The notes beneath the pieces were generated by a model. It ran no database searches, was not told the DNA's origin, and was given only the letters and a program-made list of their open reading frames with translations. From Limosilactobacillus panis DSM 6035 (GTDB lineage: Bacteria > Bacillota > Bacilli > Lactobacillales > Lactobacillaceae), in contig NZ_AZGM01000140.1 in the NCBI RefSeq assembly GCF_001435935.1, forward strand, positions 37,118 to 101,117: a stretch of 64,000 nt of DNA. Direction: 5' to 3'. A program made the translations under genes and the position numbers. This document shows, piece after piece, positions 7,823 to 16,978 of this stretch. Each line of letters starts with the position of its first letter. The stretch's first letter is position 1.

Positions 7823-9799
7823 TTACTTATTCAAATGCTTCTTGCTGGCAACCAGTTTATCGGATTCTTGGTCATCACTAAGGGTAAATTGAACGTTGTT
7901 TTCAATCCACTCCCGCCGGGGCTCAACCTTGTTCCCCATCAGGGTTGTGACCCGCCGTTCGGCTAGTTCAGCATCCTCAATTCGGACCCTGATCAAGGTC
8001 CGCGTAGCTGGGTTCATGGTCGTTTCCCAAAGTTGGTCCGCGTTCATTTCACCGAGCCCCTTAAATCGTTGCAACTGGGCAGTCTTACCCATTCTCTTGG
8101 TCAGCTTAGTAAGCTCTTCGTTTGTCCAGGCATATGTAATCTTCGTCTTTGCTCCCCGCCCCTGTTGAAGACGGTAAAGGGGTGGTAACGCGATATAAAT
8201 CTTGCCGGCTTCAATCATTGGCCGCATGTACTTATAAAAGAAGGTAAGAAGAAGGATCTGGATGTGGGCCCCGTCGTCATCGGCATCGGTCATGATGATG
8301 ATCTTATCGTAGTTGGCATCCTTAACATCAAATTCTGAGCCAGCGCCGGCACCAACCGTGTAGATGATGGTATTTAGTTCCTCGTTCTTCAAGACATCAT
8401 CTAGCTTTGCTTTTTCCGTATTCAAGACCTTGCCCCGCAATGGCAGAATCGCCTGGAACTTGCGGTCCCGACCCTGCTTTGCGGAACCACCGGCTGAATC
8501 CCCTTCGACTAAGAAGAGCTCATTTTTCTGGGCGTTCTTTGACTGGGCCGGTGTTAATTTACCGGAAAGGTTACGTTCCTTACGGCTCTTCCGTTTGCCA
8601 CCCCGGGCCTGGTTACGGGCTTTACGGGCAGCCTCCCGAGCTTCGCGGGCCTTCAGGGACTTGCGGATTAACATCTGAGCGAAGTCACCATTTTCCATTA
8701 GGGCGTAGTTCAGTTGCTCACTGACAATTGTATCAACAATCTTGCGGGCTTCGGGCGTACCAAGCTTATCCTTGGTCTGTCCTTCAAACTGCAACAGTCG
8801 TTCTGGAATCCGCACCGAGATAACGGCCGTGAGTCCTTCCCGGACGTCACTCCCCTCCAAGTTTTTATCGTTGTTCTTTAAGAGACCGACCCGCTTAGCA
8901 TACTCGTTAAAGGTCTTGGTCCAAGCGCTTCTGAATCCGGCCTCATGGGTACCCCCATCCGGTGTCCGGACGTTATTAACAAAGGAAAGGAGGGTCTCTG
9001 AGTAACCATCGTTATACTGGGCAGCAACTTCTACTTCAACCCCCTGGTCCTTACCGTCAAAGTACATGATCTTTCCCAGGGTATCCTTCCCCTCATTGAG
9101 GTAGGAAACAAACTCCTGGATACCATCCTTGTATTGGAAGACATCCTGCCTTTCCTGTCCTGCCCGCTTATCGGTCAGCACAATTTTGATTCCCTTCAAA
9201 AGGAAGGCCGATTCCCGCAAACGATTAGCGAGGGTATTGTAGTCGTAAACCGTCGTGGTGAAGATTGCCGGGTCCGGTTTAAACGAGACAGTTGTCCCAC
9301 TTTGCTCCCGGGTTTTGCCAAGTTTCTTCAACGTTCCAACCGGTTGGCCACCGTTTTTAAACTTCTCTTGGTAACGAACATGGTCACGAACAATCGTTAA
9401 CGTTAAGTTTGTGGAGAGTGCATTAACGACCGACGCACCAACCCCGTGGAGACCACCAGAGGTCTTATAACCATCCGCCTGACCAAACTTTCCCCCGGCA
9501 TGGAGGACCGTCATAATAACTTCCGGAGTAGGCTTACCTGAAGCGTGCATCCCCACGGGCATCCCCCGACCATGGTCCTGGACAGTAATTGAATTATCCG
9601 CCTCAATCGTCACCTTAATCTCATCACCATAGCCAGATAAGGCTTCATCAACGGCATTATCAACGATTTCATACACCAGGTGGTGGAGCCCCCGTGCGTC
9701 TGTGGAACCGATATACATCCCTGGGCGCTTACGGACAGCTTCAAGCCCTTTTAATACTTGAATTGACGATTCATCATATTTTACCTTTTTCGTGGTCAC
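7823..9799 (-). CDS. parE: DNA topoisomerase IV subunit B
   Basis: This 658-residue ATPase subunit of topoisomerase IV begins with the GHKL ATP-binding domain (RKRPGMYIGSTDARGLHHLV, EIVDNAVDEAL, then HGRGMPVG and GLHGVGASVVNAL). It continues with the transducer and a TOPRIM domain (ELFLVEGDSAGGSAKQGRD, then ADDDGAHI) and ends in the PARE-specific QRFKGLGEMNADQLWETT. A lysine/arginine-rich strip sits just before TOPRIM (residues near 390-410). The start is GTG at 9799, with GGGAGG 6-7 bases upstream. It is the first gene of parE-parC-DUF1836-NUDIX. A LexA-type box lies just downstream of the inferred transcript start, suggesting SOS control. Confidence 0.95.
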   Translation of the reverse strand: MTTKKVKYDESSIQVLKGLEAVRKRPGMYIGSTDARGLHHLVYEIVDNAVDEALSGYGDEIKVTIEADNSITVQDHGRGMPVGMHASGKPTPEVIMTVLHAGGKFGQADGYKTSGGLHGVGASVVNALSTNLTLTIVRDHVRYQEKFKNGGQPVGTLKKLGKTREQSGTTVSFKPDPAIFTTTVYDYNTLANRLRESAFLLKGIKIVLTDKRAGQERQDVFQYKDGIQEFVSYLNEGKDTLGKIMYFDGKDQGVEVEVAAQYNDGYSETLLSFVNNVRTPDGGTHEAGFRSAWTKTFNEYAKRVGLLKNNDKNLEGSDVREGLTAVISVRIPERLLQFEGQTKDKLGTPEARKIVDTIVSEQLNYALMENGDFAQMLIRKSLKAREAREAARKARNQARGGKRKSRKERNLSGKLTPAQSKNAQKNELFLVEGDSAGGSAKQGRDRKFQAILPLRGKVLNTEKAKLDDVLKNEELNTIIYTVGAGAGSEFDVKDANYDKIIIMTDADDDGAHIQILLLTFFYKYMRPMIEAGKIYIALPPLYRLQQGRGAKTKITYAWTNEELTKLTKRMGKTAQLQRFKGLGEMNADQLWETTMNPATRTLIRVRIEDAELAERRVTTLMGNKVEPRREWIENNVQFTLSDDQESDKLVASKKHLNK

Positions 9800-9828
9800 A
9801 AAATGACCTCCCGTATCATTTCATTTCT

Positions 9829-9842
9829 AAAACATATGTTCG
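9829..9842. promoter_or_regulatory. LexA (DinR-type) box before parE
   Basis: On the minus strand the site reads CGAACATATGTTTT. It matches the Gram-positive LexA consensus CGAACRNRYGTTYG at 13 of 14 positions. It lies within the first bases of the inferred parE transcript, where a repressor would block initiation. Confidence 0.7.
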
Positions 9843-9851
9843 ATATAGTTA

Positions 9852-9880
9852 ATATTATCATGGTCGCGGTCAACTAGCAA
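9852..9880 (-). promoter_or_regulatory. parE promoter
   Basis: On the minus strand TTGCTA (9880-9875) and TAATAT (9857-9852) are 17 bases apart, and the -10 is extended by an upstream TG. Transcription would start near 9845, inside or next to the LexA-type box. Confidence 0.6.
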
Positions 9881-10041
9881 ATAGATTAAACTCGGCCATG
9901 GTAAATAGTTACAGTATTGATAATACTCAAATCCATTTCATTTGGCAAACGGCAATTTGCTTTTTGCGCTCTACCACCCTGAAGCATTTCATGGTATTCT
10001 TAAATTTTGAGATATACTTTAATTCATGAGGAGCAATAATT

Positions 10042-10668
10042 ATGATATTTGAAATATTGGGAATGGTGATCATTTCTTACCTTTTAGGCTCCATTCCTTC
10101 TGGCCTATGGATCGGTCAAGTTTTCTACCATAAGGATATTCGTAAGTTGGGTAGCGGAAACATTGGGACAACCAACACCTTCAGAACACTGGGCCCCAAG
10201 GCCGGGACGGTGGTCCTCTTTATGGACGTATTAAAGGGGACGTTGGCCGCCAGCCAACCTTACATTTTAGGTATTTCGCACAGCATCAGCCCCCTACTGA
10301 TTGGGCTCTTCGCATCCCTGGGCCACACGGTTTCCATCTTTGACCACTTTCATGGCGGAAAGGCAGTGGCAACAAGTGCAGGGATTTTACTAGCCTATAA
10401 CCCCTTTCTCTTCTTGGTTGCCTGCCTGATTTTCATCGGGACTCTCCTTCTGACCTCGATGGCTAGTGCGGCCAGTATCATCGGCATTAGTGCCATCTTT
10501 ATAATTGCCATGTTTGAACACGATCTTATTCTTTCCTTGGTTGCCGGTTTCTTGACCCTCGTGGTTCTCTACCGCCACAAGAGCAATATCAAAAGAATCT
10601 GCACCGGAAAGGAATCTCTTGTTCCCTTTGGCCTGGTCTACTACCGCCGTCACCATCAGTCAAAATAA
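10042..10668 (+). CDS. plsY: Acyl-phosphate:glycerol-3-phosphate acyltransferase
   Basis: The 208-residue integral membrane enzyme makes lysophosphatidic acid from acyl-phosphate and glycerol-3-phosphate, the first acylation in phospholipid synthesis. Motif 1 (YLLGSIPSGLWIG plus GSGNIGTTNTFRTLG) and the phosphate-binding loop FHGGKAVAT are present. The usual loop is GGKGVAT, so one glycine is alanine here. Several hydrophobic helices follow. A GAGGAG site precedes the ATG. It is divergent from parE, an arrangement common in lactobacilli. The extended C-terminus (about 10 residues past the last helix) is unremarkable. Confidence 0.93.
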   Translation: MIFEILGMVIISYLLGSIPSGLWIGQVFYHKDIRKLGSGNIGTTNTFRTLGPKAGTVVLFMDVLKGTLAASQPYILGISHSISPLLIGLFASLGHTVSIFDHFHGGKAVATSAGILLAYNPFLFLVACLIFIGTLLLTSMASAASIIGISAIFIIAMFEHDLILSLVAGFLTLVVLYRHKSNIKRICTGKESLVPFGLVYYRRHHQSK

Positions 10669-10685
10669 GTACCCATTTAAAAGGC

Positions 10686-10877
10686 AACGAGGCTGGGAGA
10701 AAACTTTGTTTTCTCACCAGCCTCGTTTAGTTCTCCGAATATTACACAGTAATCACGGAAAAAAGCGTGCTCCTAGTGTCTAGTTACGGACAATCATTGA
10801 CCCGTTCCGTGCCAACAATCGTCCTATACTAGCCATCCGGAGCACTCTGAAGCTTTTTTCCCCAGCTTCGTTTTTTG
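10686..10877. repeat. Structured intergenic repeat, long copy
   Basis: The stretch between plsY and the epimerase gene is almost wholly folded. A first hairpin at 10686-10727 has a 19-pair stem with one bulge (AACGAGGCTGG then GAGAAAAC). A second extended stem runs from GGAAAAAAGC (10757-10766) to GCTTTTTTCC (10852-10861), with inner pairs GTGCTCC/GGAGCAC, CTAGT/ACTAG and GGAC/GTCC. The outer ends AACGAGGCTGGGAGAAAA and its near-reverse-complement at 10854-10872 form imperfect terminal inverted repeats with three differences in 18. The right end also forms GAAGC/GCTTC followed by six T, so it can act as a plus-strand terminator. A short copy of the first hairpin lies at 18529-18560. Confidence 0.65.
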
Positions 10878-10899
10878 TTAATCACAATTTTTTAACATA

Positions 10900-11775
10900 C
10901 TAAAATGGCCGAATGCTGAAATGGTAGTCCCGTTCCTGTCCCGGAGCCAGGCGGTACATTCCCTGCTTGTGCAAAAGCAGACCATCAGCATTGACATTAT
11001 CAGCAATCCCCCACCATGGTTCGATGCAAGCAAAATTCCCCGTTGCTGGGTAAGCCGACCACAGACCTACGTACTGGGTTCCTGTGGTTGCGACACTAAC
11101 CCCGTGACCACTACCCTTGTCAGCAAGAGTTGCGGTAAAGTCGCTCCCACAAGTCTTAAAGATGATTGCATCATGGTTGAAGAGATCGTGATTGAGCATG
11201 AATGGCTTGGTCATATCAATCATCTGGGGATGACCAGAATCATTGTAGGGCCCATCCAAAATAATTCGGGAGTATTTTTCCGCTGGGGTAACGCTAAATT
11301 CCACATTTTCATAGGAGCCCTGTGAAGTAAGGGGCATATTGAAGCCGGGGTGGGCACCAATTTCATAAATTAGTGACTGGCGGGCCGGATTGATTACCCT
11401 ATAGGACACTGCTAAACGGTCACCAACCAGTTCATAGGCAACCCGGAGGATAAAGTCAAACGGGTACACCTTCTTGGTGTCATCGCCAGCATGTTGTTCG
11501 AGGATTACCCGATCATCCAGTTGTTCCGTGACCGTGAATTGGCGGTCACGAGCAAAGCCGTGTTGAGTTTGGTGGAAAGTTTGGCCGTTAAACTGGTACT
11601 GATCGTCCTTAAGACGACCGACAAATGGAAAAAGGATTGGTGCTTGCCGTCCCCAGCTATCCGGTGATCCCTGCCATAAGTATTCAATCCCATTATCTTG
11701 TCGCTTGATGCTGTGTAGCTGGGCCCCTAGCTCATTGATTTCGACGGCGAGTTCCTTGTTTTTAATTTTAATCAT
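10900..11775 (-). CDS. Aldose 1-epimerase family protein (LacX/GalM-like)
   Basis: The 291-residue protein belongs to the galactose mutarotase-like fold. It carries PILFPFVGRLKD near residue 47, the histidine motif TQHGFARDRQF near 71, and IGAHPGFNMPL near 140, which supplies the second catalytic histidine. A C-terminal acidic/aromatic site ACIEPWWGIAD includes the likely catalytic glutamate. It should interconvert sugar anomers, although the exact sugar cannot be read. The length and sequence fit the LacX-like branch rather than classic GalM (about 340 residues). It is transcribed alone, under a promoter flanked by a cre-like site and a LacI-type palindrome, so sugar-dependent control is likely. 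Confidence 0.88.
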   Translation of the reverse strand: MIKIKNKELAVEINELGAQLHSIKRQDNGIEYLWQGSPDSWGRQAPILFPFVGRLKDDQYQFNGQTFHQTQHGFARDRQFTVTEQLDDRVILEQHAGDDTKKVYPFDFILRVAYELVGDRLAVSYRVINPARQSLIYEIGAHPGFNMPLTSQGSYENVEFSVTPAEKYSRIILDGPYNDSGHPQMIDMTKPFMLNHDLFNHDAIIFKTCGSDFTATLADKGSGHGVSVATTGTQYVGLWSAYPATGNFACIEPWWGIADNVNADGLLLHKQGMYRLAPGQERDYHFSIRPF

Positions 11776-11791
11776 TTTATTACCCCTTTGT

Positions 11792-11807
11792 TGCTAAACG
11801 TTTAACA
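11792..11807. promoter_or_regulatory. LacI-family-type operator before the epimerase gene
   Basis: TGCTAAACGTTTAACA is a 16-base inverted repeat with a single mismatch around the core TAAACGTTTA. LacI/GalR-family operators share such a central CG palindrome. It covers the inferred transcript start near 11804, a blocking position. The regulator gene is not in the window. Confidence 0.6.
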
Positions 11808-11810
11808 TCA

Positions 11811-11839
11811 AGCATATAGAACAATGTTTACTTGCACAA
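11811..11839 (-). promoter_or_regulatory. Epimerase gene promoter
   Basis: On the minus strand TTGTGC (11839-11834) and TATGCT (11816-11811) stand 17 bases apart. The match is moderate, but the cre-like site upstream and the palindrome downstream support this position. Confidence 0.55.
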
Positions 11840-11849
11840 TACCAAATAA

Positions 11850-11863
11850 TGACGGCGCTTTCA
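11850..11863. promoter_or_regulatory. cre-like catabolite control site
   Basis: On the minus strand TGAAAGCGCCGTCA agrees with the CcpA consensus TGWNANCGNTNWCA at all but one fixed position. It is centred about 50 bases upstream of the inferred start of the epimerase transcript. Confidence 0.55.
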
Positions 11864-11875
11864 ATATCATAATAA

Positions 11876-11919
11876 GTAAAAGTCAGTAAAACTGCATAAA
11901 CAGTTTTACTGACTTTTAC
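11876..11919 (-). terminator. topA terminator
   Basis: A perfect 19-pair stem (11876-11894 with 11901-11919, loop CATAAA) begins directly after the topA stop codon. On the minus strand it runs into a T-rich sequence, and it is symmetric enough to work on both strands. Confidence 0.8.
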
Positions 11920-14055
11920 CTACTTTTGGACAGCTTCCTCATAATCACCGTTTGGACAAACAACTTGTTTGCCACCCTTAACCTTCTTTTCGACGAGGAA
12001 GTGACCATCCTTAGGGCAATCACGCCCAATTGGCTTATCCCAGGAGACAAAATCGCAGTCAGGATAACGTGAGCACCCGTAGAAGGTGCGGTTCTTTTTC
12101 GACTTCCGTTCAACGACGCTTCCCTTATGGCATACCGGACAGGTTACGCCGATTTCCTTCACGATCGCCTTGGTATTACGGCACTTTGGAAAGCGTGAGC
12201 ATGCGTAAAACTTGCCATAGCGACCCATCTTGATTACCATCGGTGCACCGCAAATTTCACAATCACTCCCGGCAAGTTCATCCTTCATCTGGATCTTGGC
12301 AACCTTGTCCTCCGCATCCTGAACTTCCTTAGAAAACGGCTTATAGAAACTGTCGACAACCTTAATCCAGTTTTGTTTCCCTGCCTCAACCTGGTCAAGT
12401 TCACCTTCAACATCCGCTGTGAACTTTGCATTGACGATGTCGGGGAACTGCTTGGCAATAATCTTATTGACAATTTCCCCTAACTCCGTCGGTTCAAAGT
12501 GACGAGAAACGAGGCGGACATAGTAACGCCGCTGAATTGTATCCAAGGTTGGCGCATAAGTTGATGGCCGACCGACCCCGTTGCTTTCAAGCGTCTTGAT
12601 CAATGCCGCTTCAGTGTAACGGGCCGGCGGCTGGGTAAAGTGCTGGGCGGGGTTGTCATTGACCATCCGCGCATGGTCACCTTCACTAAGGTCTGGTAAG
12701 AGGTTGTCCTTTTCTTCTCCCCGCTTATAAACCTTGGAGAAACCAACAAACTTAACTTTAGACCCGTTTGCCCGGAAAGTTACCCCGTTTTGCTGGAGGT
12801 CGACTGTCATTGTATCAATTACTTCCGGCGTCATCTGGCTAGCCACGAAGCGGGACCAGATAAGGCTGTACAACTTGTATTGGTCATTGTTCAAGTAAGG
12901 CTTCATCTTGGCCGGTGTTCGGTAGACAGAAGTTGGCCGAATGGCTTCGTGGGCATCCTGGGCCCCCTCCGGCAGCTTACCCTTTACCGGTTTGATGGCC
13001 GCATACTCGCCCCCATATTCCTCATGGATAAACTTGGAGGCCTCGTGCTTAGCAATCGATGCAATCCGCGTGGAGTCGGTCCGCATGTAGGTAATCAGGC
13101 CGACCGGCGCCCCCTGCTTAATATCGATTCCTTCATACAGCATTTGAGCGGCCATCATGGTCTTCCGGGTCCGGAAGTTAAGTCGGCGGTTAGCATCCTG
13201 TTGCATCGTTGAAGTGGTATATGGTGGCTGGGGTTGCCGACGCCGTTCCTTTTTAGTGACCTTTGAAATGGCAAAGGCCTGCTTTTTATCCAGCTTACCA
13301 AGGACCTTTTGAACATCCGCATTGGTGGCCAGTTTTGTCTTCTTACCGTTCTCACCGTAAAAGACAGCCTTAAATTTGTCCTGGCCGTGTTTGAAGTCCG
13401 CATCAATCGTCCAGTACTCTTCTGGTTTGAAATTACGAATCTCATTTTCCCGCTGGATGATCAGGTTTAGCGCCACCGACTGAACACGACCGGCACTCAG
13501 TCCCTTCTTAACCTTTTTCCAGAGGATGGGACTAATTGAGTAACCGACAAGCCGGTCAAGGACCCGCCGCGCCTGCTGGGCATCAACCAGGTCCATATTA
13601 ATCGTCCGCGGTTCCTTAAAGGCATTTTTAACCGCGTCCTTCGTAATTTCGTTAAAGGTAACCCGGTTCTTCTCCTTATCATCAAGCTTTAAAATGTTGG
13701 AGACATGCCAGGCGATGGCTTCCCCCTCCCGGTCCGGGTCTGATGCCAGGTAAACGGCCTTGGCATTCTTCGCATCCTTACGAAGTTCCTTGATAACGTC
13801 ACCCTTCCCACGAATCGAAATATAGTCCGGTTGGTAGTTATTTTCAATATCAACCCCCATCCGGCTCTTCGGTAAGTCGCGCACATGGCCAAGACTTGCA
13901 ACAACTTTATACGAGCGGCCCAGGAAACGACCAATCGTCTTTGCTTTTGACGGTGACTCAACAATCACCAAATTTTTCTTAATCTTAGAACGGCGCCGCG
14001 TTGTCTTCCGCTTTGCCGTCGTCTTAGTACTTTTCTTGGCTGTTTTGGTTGCCAT
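11920..14055 (-). CDS. topA: DNA topoisomerase I (type IA)
   Basis: This 711-residue topoisomerase relaxes negative supercoils. A lysine/arginine-rich tail of about 27 residues precedes the TOPRIM domain ([14 protein letters not shown], then [14 protein letters not shown]). The active-site tyrosine is in [13 protein letters not shown] near residue 320. The C-terminus holds two typical four-cysteine zinc ribbons ([20 protein letters not shown] and [10 protein letters not shown], each completed by a second cysteine pair). A third, partial ribbon keeps only two cysteines ([10 protein letters not shown] and VVCPNGDY). The start has GAGGAG 7 bases upstream. It follows dprA with a gap of about 130 bases, the usual dprA-topA order. 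Confidence 0.96.
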   Translation of the reverse strand: MATKTAKKSTKTTAKRKTTRRRSKIKKNLVIVESPSKAKTIGRFLGRSYKVVASLGHVRDLPKSRMGVDIENNYQPDYISIRGKGDVIKELRKDAKNAKAVYLASDPDREGEAIAWHVSNILKLDDKEKNRVTFNEITKDAVKNAFKEPRTINMDLVDAQQARRVLDRLVGYSISPILWKKVKKGLSAGRVQSVALNLIIQRENEIRNFKPEEYWTIDADFKHGQDKFKAVFYGENGKKTKLATNADVQKVLGKLDKKQAFAISKVTKKERRRQPQPPYTTSTMQQDANRRLNFRTRKTMMAAQMLYEGIDIKQGAPVGLITYMRTDSTRIASIAKHEASKFIHEEYGGEYAAIKPVKGKLPEGAQDAHEAIRPTSVYRTPAKMKPYLNNDQYKLYSLIWSRFVASQMTPEVIDTMTVDLQQNGVTFRANGSKVKFVGFSKVYKRGEEKDNLLPDLSEGDHARMVNDNPAQHFTQPPARYTEAALIKTLESNGVGRPSTYAPTLDTIQRRYYVRLVSRHFEPTELGEIVNKIIAKQFPDIVNAKFTADVEGELDQVEAGKQNWIKVVDSFYKPFSKEVQDAEDKVAKIQMKDELAGSDCEICGAPMVIKMGRYGKFYACSRFPKCRNTKAIVKEIGVTCPVCHKGSVVERKSKKNRTFYGCSRYPDCDFVSWDKPIGRDCPKDGHFLVEKKVKGGKQVVCPNGDYEEAVQK

Positions 14056-14183
14056 AAAAGAGGCTCCTCACATTTTTATTTGTTTATTTCTTCATATATA
14101 ACATTATTATTCCATTTCACCATGGTCTGTCAAATGGAAATCGTATTTTAGAGGAAATTATTATAAAATGCAAGGATCTTTAC

Positions 14184-15044
14184 TCATAGCATGTACTCTT
14201 CGAGGATGTCTTGTGCCCGCAGAATCGGTTTCGCACCCGCGGCAATTAGCTCATTGCAGCCTAATGAACGGTAAGTATCAATTCGTCCTGGGACCGCGCA
14301 GACCGTCCGATTTTCCTCTAGAGCAATATTAGCCGTGATCAGGCTCCCACTCTTTTTCTTGGCCTCCACCACCAGGACCGTCGAGCAGAGGCCCGCAATT
14401 ATCCTGTTCCGCTCAGGAAAATGATAAGCCACTGGTGGTTCACCGCGCCCGTATTCCGTGAGGACGAGGCCGGTCTCAGCGACTTTGGCCTGTAGGTGAG
14501 CATTCTCCCGGGGGTACGCCTGGTCCAATCCACAGCCAACGACTCCAATCGTCTTTCCGCCATGCTCAAGGGTGATGCGATGACACATTCCATCAATTCC
14601 CTTCGCCAGCCCACTGACGGTGACAATTTGCCGCTTTACGATGTGGGGAAGCATCCCCCGTAACACCGCTTCACCATACGCCGACATATCCCGGGCACCA
14701 ACCACTGCTAACGTGGGTAACTGGAGCAGCCTGAGGTTCCCCTGGTAGTATAGAACAATTGGCGGAGCAAATATCTCACGTAACTGTTCCGGGTATTGGT
14801 CATCTGCAATGGTGACATACGGGAAAGCCTGGTTACGAGCAACTGCCGCATCTAGTTCCTTACTTGGCCAGTTATTCACCAATGCTTCTTGTTCCCGGTC
14901 ACTCAGCCGAATGTGGGTAAGTAGTTCGTTGATGTCATCGTAACATTCGTACTGGTCGGCAACTCGACATAAGCGATACTTTGTCTTGTAGCCGATTCCC
15001 CGGCATAGGTTCAATCGTAGTAGAAATTCACGTATTTGTTTCAT
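14184..15044 (-). CDS. dprA: DNA-processing protein DprA
   Basis: The 286-residue protein loads RecA onto incoming single-stranded DNA during natural transformation. The Rossmann-like domain is intact (LAVVGARDMSAYGEAV, VSGLAKGIDGMCHR, VVGCGLDQAYPREN, then KKKSGSLITANIALEENR and AVPGRID). The N-terminal helical region (about 90 residues) is present, while a C-terminal winged helix is reduced or missing, as in other lactobacilli. The start has a strong site (TAGGAGG) upstream of a run of eight T. It lies between rnhB and topA on one strand. Whether this organism is competent cannot be judged from the window. Confidence 0.94.
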   Translation of the reverse strand: MKQIREFLLRLNLCRGIGYKTKYRLCRVADQYECYDDINELLTHIRLSDREQEALVNNWPSKELDAAVARNQAFPYVTIADDQYPEQLREIFAPPIVLYYQGNLRLLQLPTLAVVGARDMSAYGEAVLRGMLPHIVKRQIVTVSGLAKGIDGMCHRITLEHGGKTIGVVGCGLDQAYPRENAHLQAKVAETGLVLTEYGRGEPPVAYHFPERNRIIAGLCSTVLVVEAKKKSGSLITANIALEENRTVCAVPGRIDTYRSLGCNELIAAGAKPILRAQDILEEYML

Positions 15045-15092
15045 AAAAAAAAGCCTCCTACCTAATAGATACGAGACTCTTCTTCATTTGCA

Positions 15093-15860
15093 CTATAAAA
15101 ATTTAGGAACCGGGTTAAACGATCGCCGGTGAATTGGCGAGACACCATATTTCCTTAGTCCGGCGAGGTGTTCTTTGGTGCCATAACCCATGTTTTCCGC
15201 AAAGCCGTAACCTGGATAAACCCGGTCATAATCAAGCATTAAGTGGTCACGGTACTCTTTAGCAACAATACTGGCCGCCGCAACACTGATACTCTTTTGA
15301 TCGCCCTTGACTAAAGTCGTTTGCGGATAATTAAAGGGTAGTGGAACGGCATCAACAATTAAGTGACCTGGCTGGTGGTTTAAGCTTTTGATGGACCGCA
15401 TCATCGCATCCTGTGTTGCCGCGTAGATGTTAAGACGGTCAATTGTTCGCGGGTCATTAACCGCAATGCTGACCTCGACGGCCTCGTCAACGATCCGTAA
15501 ATAAAGTTGTTCCCGTTCATGACAAGTCAGCTGTTTGGAGTCGGTCACCTCAACCAGGTCAAAGTCAGGGCTCAGAATTACCGCACAGGTGACAACCGGA
15601 CCAGCCAGGGGGCCCCGGCCGACCTCGTCCATTCCAGCAACGTAGCGCACCCCGCTTTTCCAGAGGGCATTCTCATACTTAAACCGCTGCTTGAATGCCT
15701 GATAGGCCCTGATTTGCCGTTTAATACGCCGCTGGTGGCGCTGTAAGGCCTGCTGAACACCCTTTCGGGGATCAGCCTGCCAAGTCTTAAGGCGCGGGTC
15801 GGTCAGACTATCAATTGTATCTAGGAGCCGCGAAATCTCACTTACTGTCTGCTTACTCAT
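15093..15860 (-). CDS. rnhB: Ribonuclease HII
   Basis: The 255-residue enzyme cuts RNA in RNA-DNA hybrids and at single ribonucleotides in DNA. The catalytic motif GMDEVGRGPLAGPVVTCAVI sits near residue 75, followed by the second acidic residue in TDSKQL and a third in LIVDAVPLP. An N-terminal extension of about 70 residues, rich in basic helices, is typical of Firmicute RnhB. I take the ATG at 15860 (MSKQTVSE), as GAGGA lies 8 bases before it. A longer frame to 15875 lacks a site. The start overlaps the end of rbgA by 8 bases, so the two are translationally coupled. Confidence 0.95.
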   Translation of the reverse strand: MSKQTVSEISRLLDTIDSLTDPRLKTWQADPRKGVQQALQRHQRRIKRQIRAYQAFKQRFKYENALWKSGVRYVAGMDEVGRGPLAGPVVTCAVILSPDFDLVEVTDSKQLTCHEREQLYLRIVDEAVEVSIAVNDPRTIDRLNIYAATQDAMMRSIKSLNHQPGHLIVDAVPLPFNYPQTTLVKGDQKSISVAAASIVAKEYRDHLMLDYDRVYPGYGFAENMGYGTKEHLAGLRKYGVSPIHRRSFNPVPKFL

Positions 15861-16725
15861 TAATGCCATCCTCATTTAGGTCTGCGGGAATCTCCATAGT
15901 GATGGGCCCGAGTTTACCCTTCCGTAGGTCAAAGATCAACCGTTCACTGGCCCGGTCGTAGTCATCTCTAAAGCCCATCTTCTGAGTAATTACTAACAGT
16001 AAGTCGGGGTTGCTAACCGTTTCTGCCAGGTCTTGGTCGGTTAGCCGATAGCGTTTCTTCAACTTTTCGGGCTGGTGAAGGCGGAGGTATTTCAAGGCGA
16101 ACAGGGCAACATCATCTTTAGGATAAAGGCTATCCTTAATTGCTCCCGAGAGAGCCAACATGACCCCCTGCTTCTGGCTGGCAAACTTGTGCCACAGGAC
16201 TCCGGGGGTGTCTAAAAGTTCCAACTCAGCTGATGATCGCAGCCACTGCTGCCCGGTGGTTACGCCAGGACGGTTTCCCGTCTGTGCTACGTTCTTTTTA
16301 ACCAGGTGATTTAACAGGGTCGACTTACCAACATTCGGCACCCCGACACACATTGCCCGAATGGGCCGTTTCTTTAACCCCTTGGCCTTTTCTTCGGCCA
16401 ACTTATCTTGCAAAATCTCCTTGCTCTTCTTGGTGACAATCTTTGCCACGTTTTGCTTTCGTGAATCGAGGGCCAGGACCGGCTGGCCCTTTTCCTTAAA
16501 GTACGTTAACCATTCTTGCAGACGGTCACAATCGGCTAAGTCCGTCTTGGTCATTATTAAAAGCCGGGGCTTATTGCCAGCTGCTAATGCCACTTCTGGA
16601 TTTTGGGAAGAATATGGCACCCGTGCGTCCACTAACTCAAAGACAATGTCAACGAGGGGCATCTGTTCACGAATCTGTCGCAAAGCCTTTGCCATGTGTC
16701 CAGGAAACCATTGAATTGTTGCCAT
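15853..16725 (-). CDS. rbgA: Ribosome biogenesis GTPase (YlqF/RbgA)
   Basis: This 290-residue GTPase helps late assembly of the 50S subunit. Its motifs are circularly permuted as in the family: the G4-like MTKTDL near residue 59 comes before G1 [12 protein letters not shown] near 128 and G3 LDTPGVLW near 172. The N-terminal MATIQWFPGHMAKALRQI is diagnostic. A C-terminal RNA-binding helical domain follows. The start has AGGAGGG 6 bases upstream. It lies in rbgA-rnhB, the order known from Bacillus, directly after yozE. Confidence 0.96.
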   Translation of the reverse strand: MATIQWFPGHMAKALRQIREQMPLVDIVFELVDARVPYSSQNPEVALAAGNKPRLLIMTKTDLADCDRLQEWLTYFKEKGQPVLALDSRKQNVAKIVTKKSKEILQDKLAEEKAKGLKKRPIRAMCVGVPNVGKSTLLNHLVKKNVAQTGNRPGVTTGQQWLRSSAELELLDTPGVLWHKFASQKQGVMLALSGAIKDSLYPKDDVALFALKYLRLHQPEKLKKRYRLTDQDLAETVSNPDLLLVITQKMGFRDDYDRASERLIFDLRKGKLGPITMEIPADLNEDGINE

Positions 16726-16735
16726 TTTATCCCTC

Positions 16736-16960
16736 CTAATTTCTCTCTTCTAGGTATTTTTGCCATGCAACGTCAAAAATCGTCATTGATGGTAGGTAGT
16801 CCGCATTTTCTTCCAAATACTTCGAAACCTCATCAAAGTCGGTTGATTGCTTAGGAAACGTCGAGTCTAAAAAGGCGTTATTAGCGAACTGCTCAATTTC
16901 GTCAGCAGAATTAGGGTTACGTTGGGTCATTAAATAACGATAAAAACTATCACGAACCAT
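16736..16960 (-). CDS. YozE family small protein
   Basis: The 74-residue protein matches the YozE SAM-like family ([34 protein letters not shown], ending [18 protein letters not shown]). It is acidic and probably a four-helix domain, and the biochemical role is not known. A GAGGAGG site lies about 7 bases before the ATG. It lies 10 bases ahead of rbgA and 18 bases after ypmS on one strand, so it is likely part of that transcript. Confidence 0.88.
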   Translation of the reverse strand: MVRDSFYRYLMTQRNPNSADEIEQFANNAFLDSTFPKQSTDFDEVSKYLEENADYLPSMTIFDVAWQKYLEERN

Positions 16961-16978
16961 GCGACATCCTCCTCTTGA

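Noticed and set aside
12790..13212. Plus-strand frame inside topA
   Set aside because: It is a shadow of topA with no motif or start signal.
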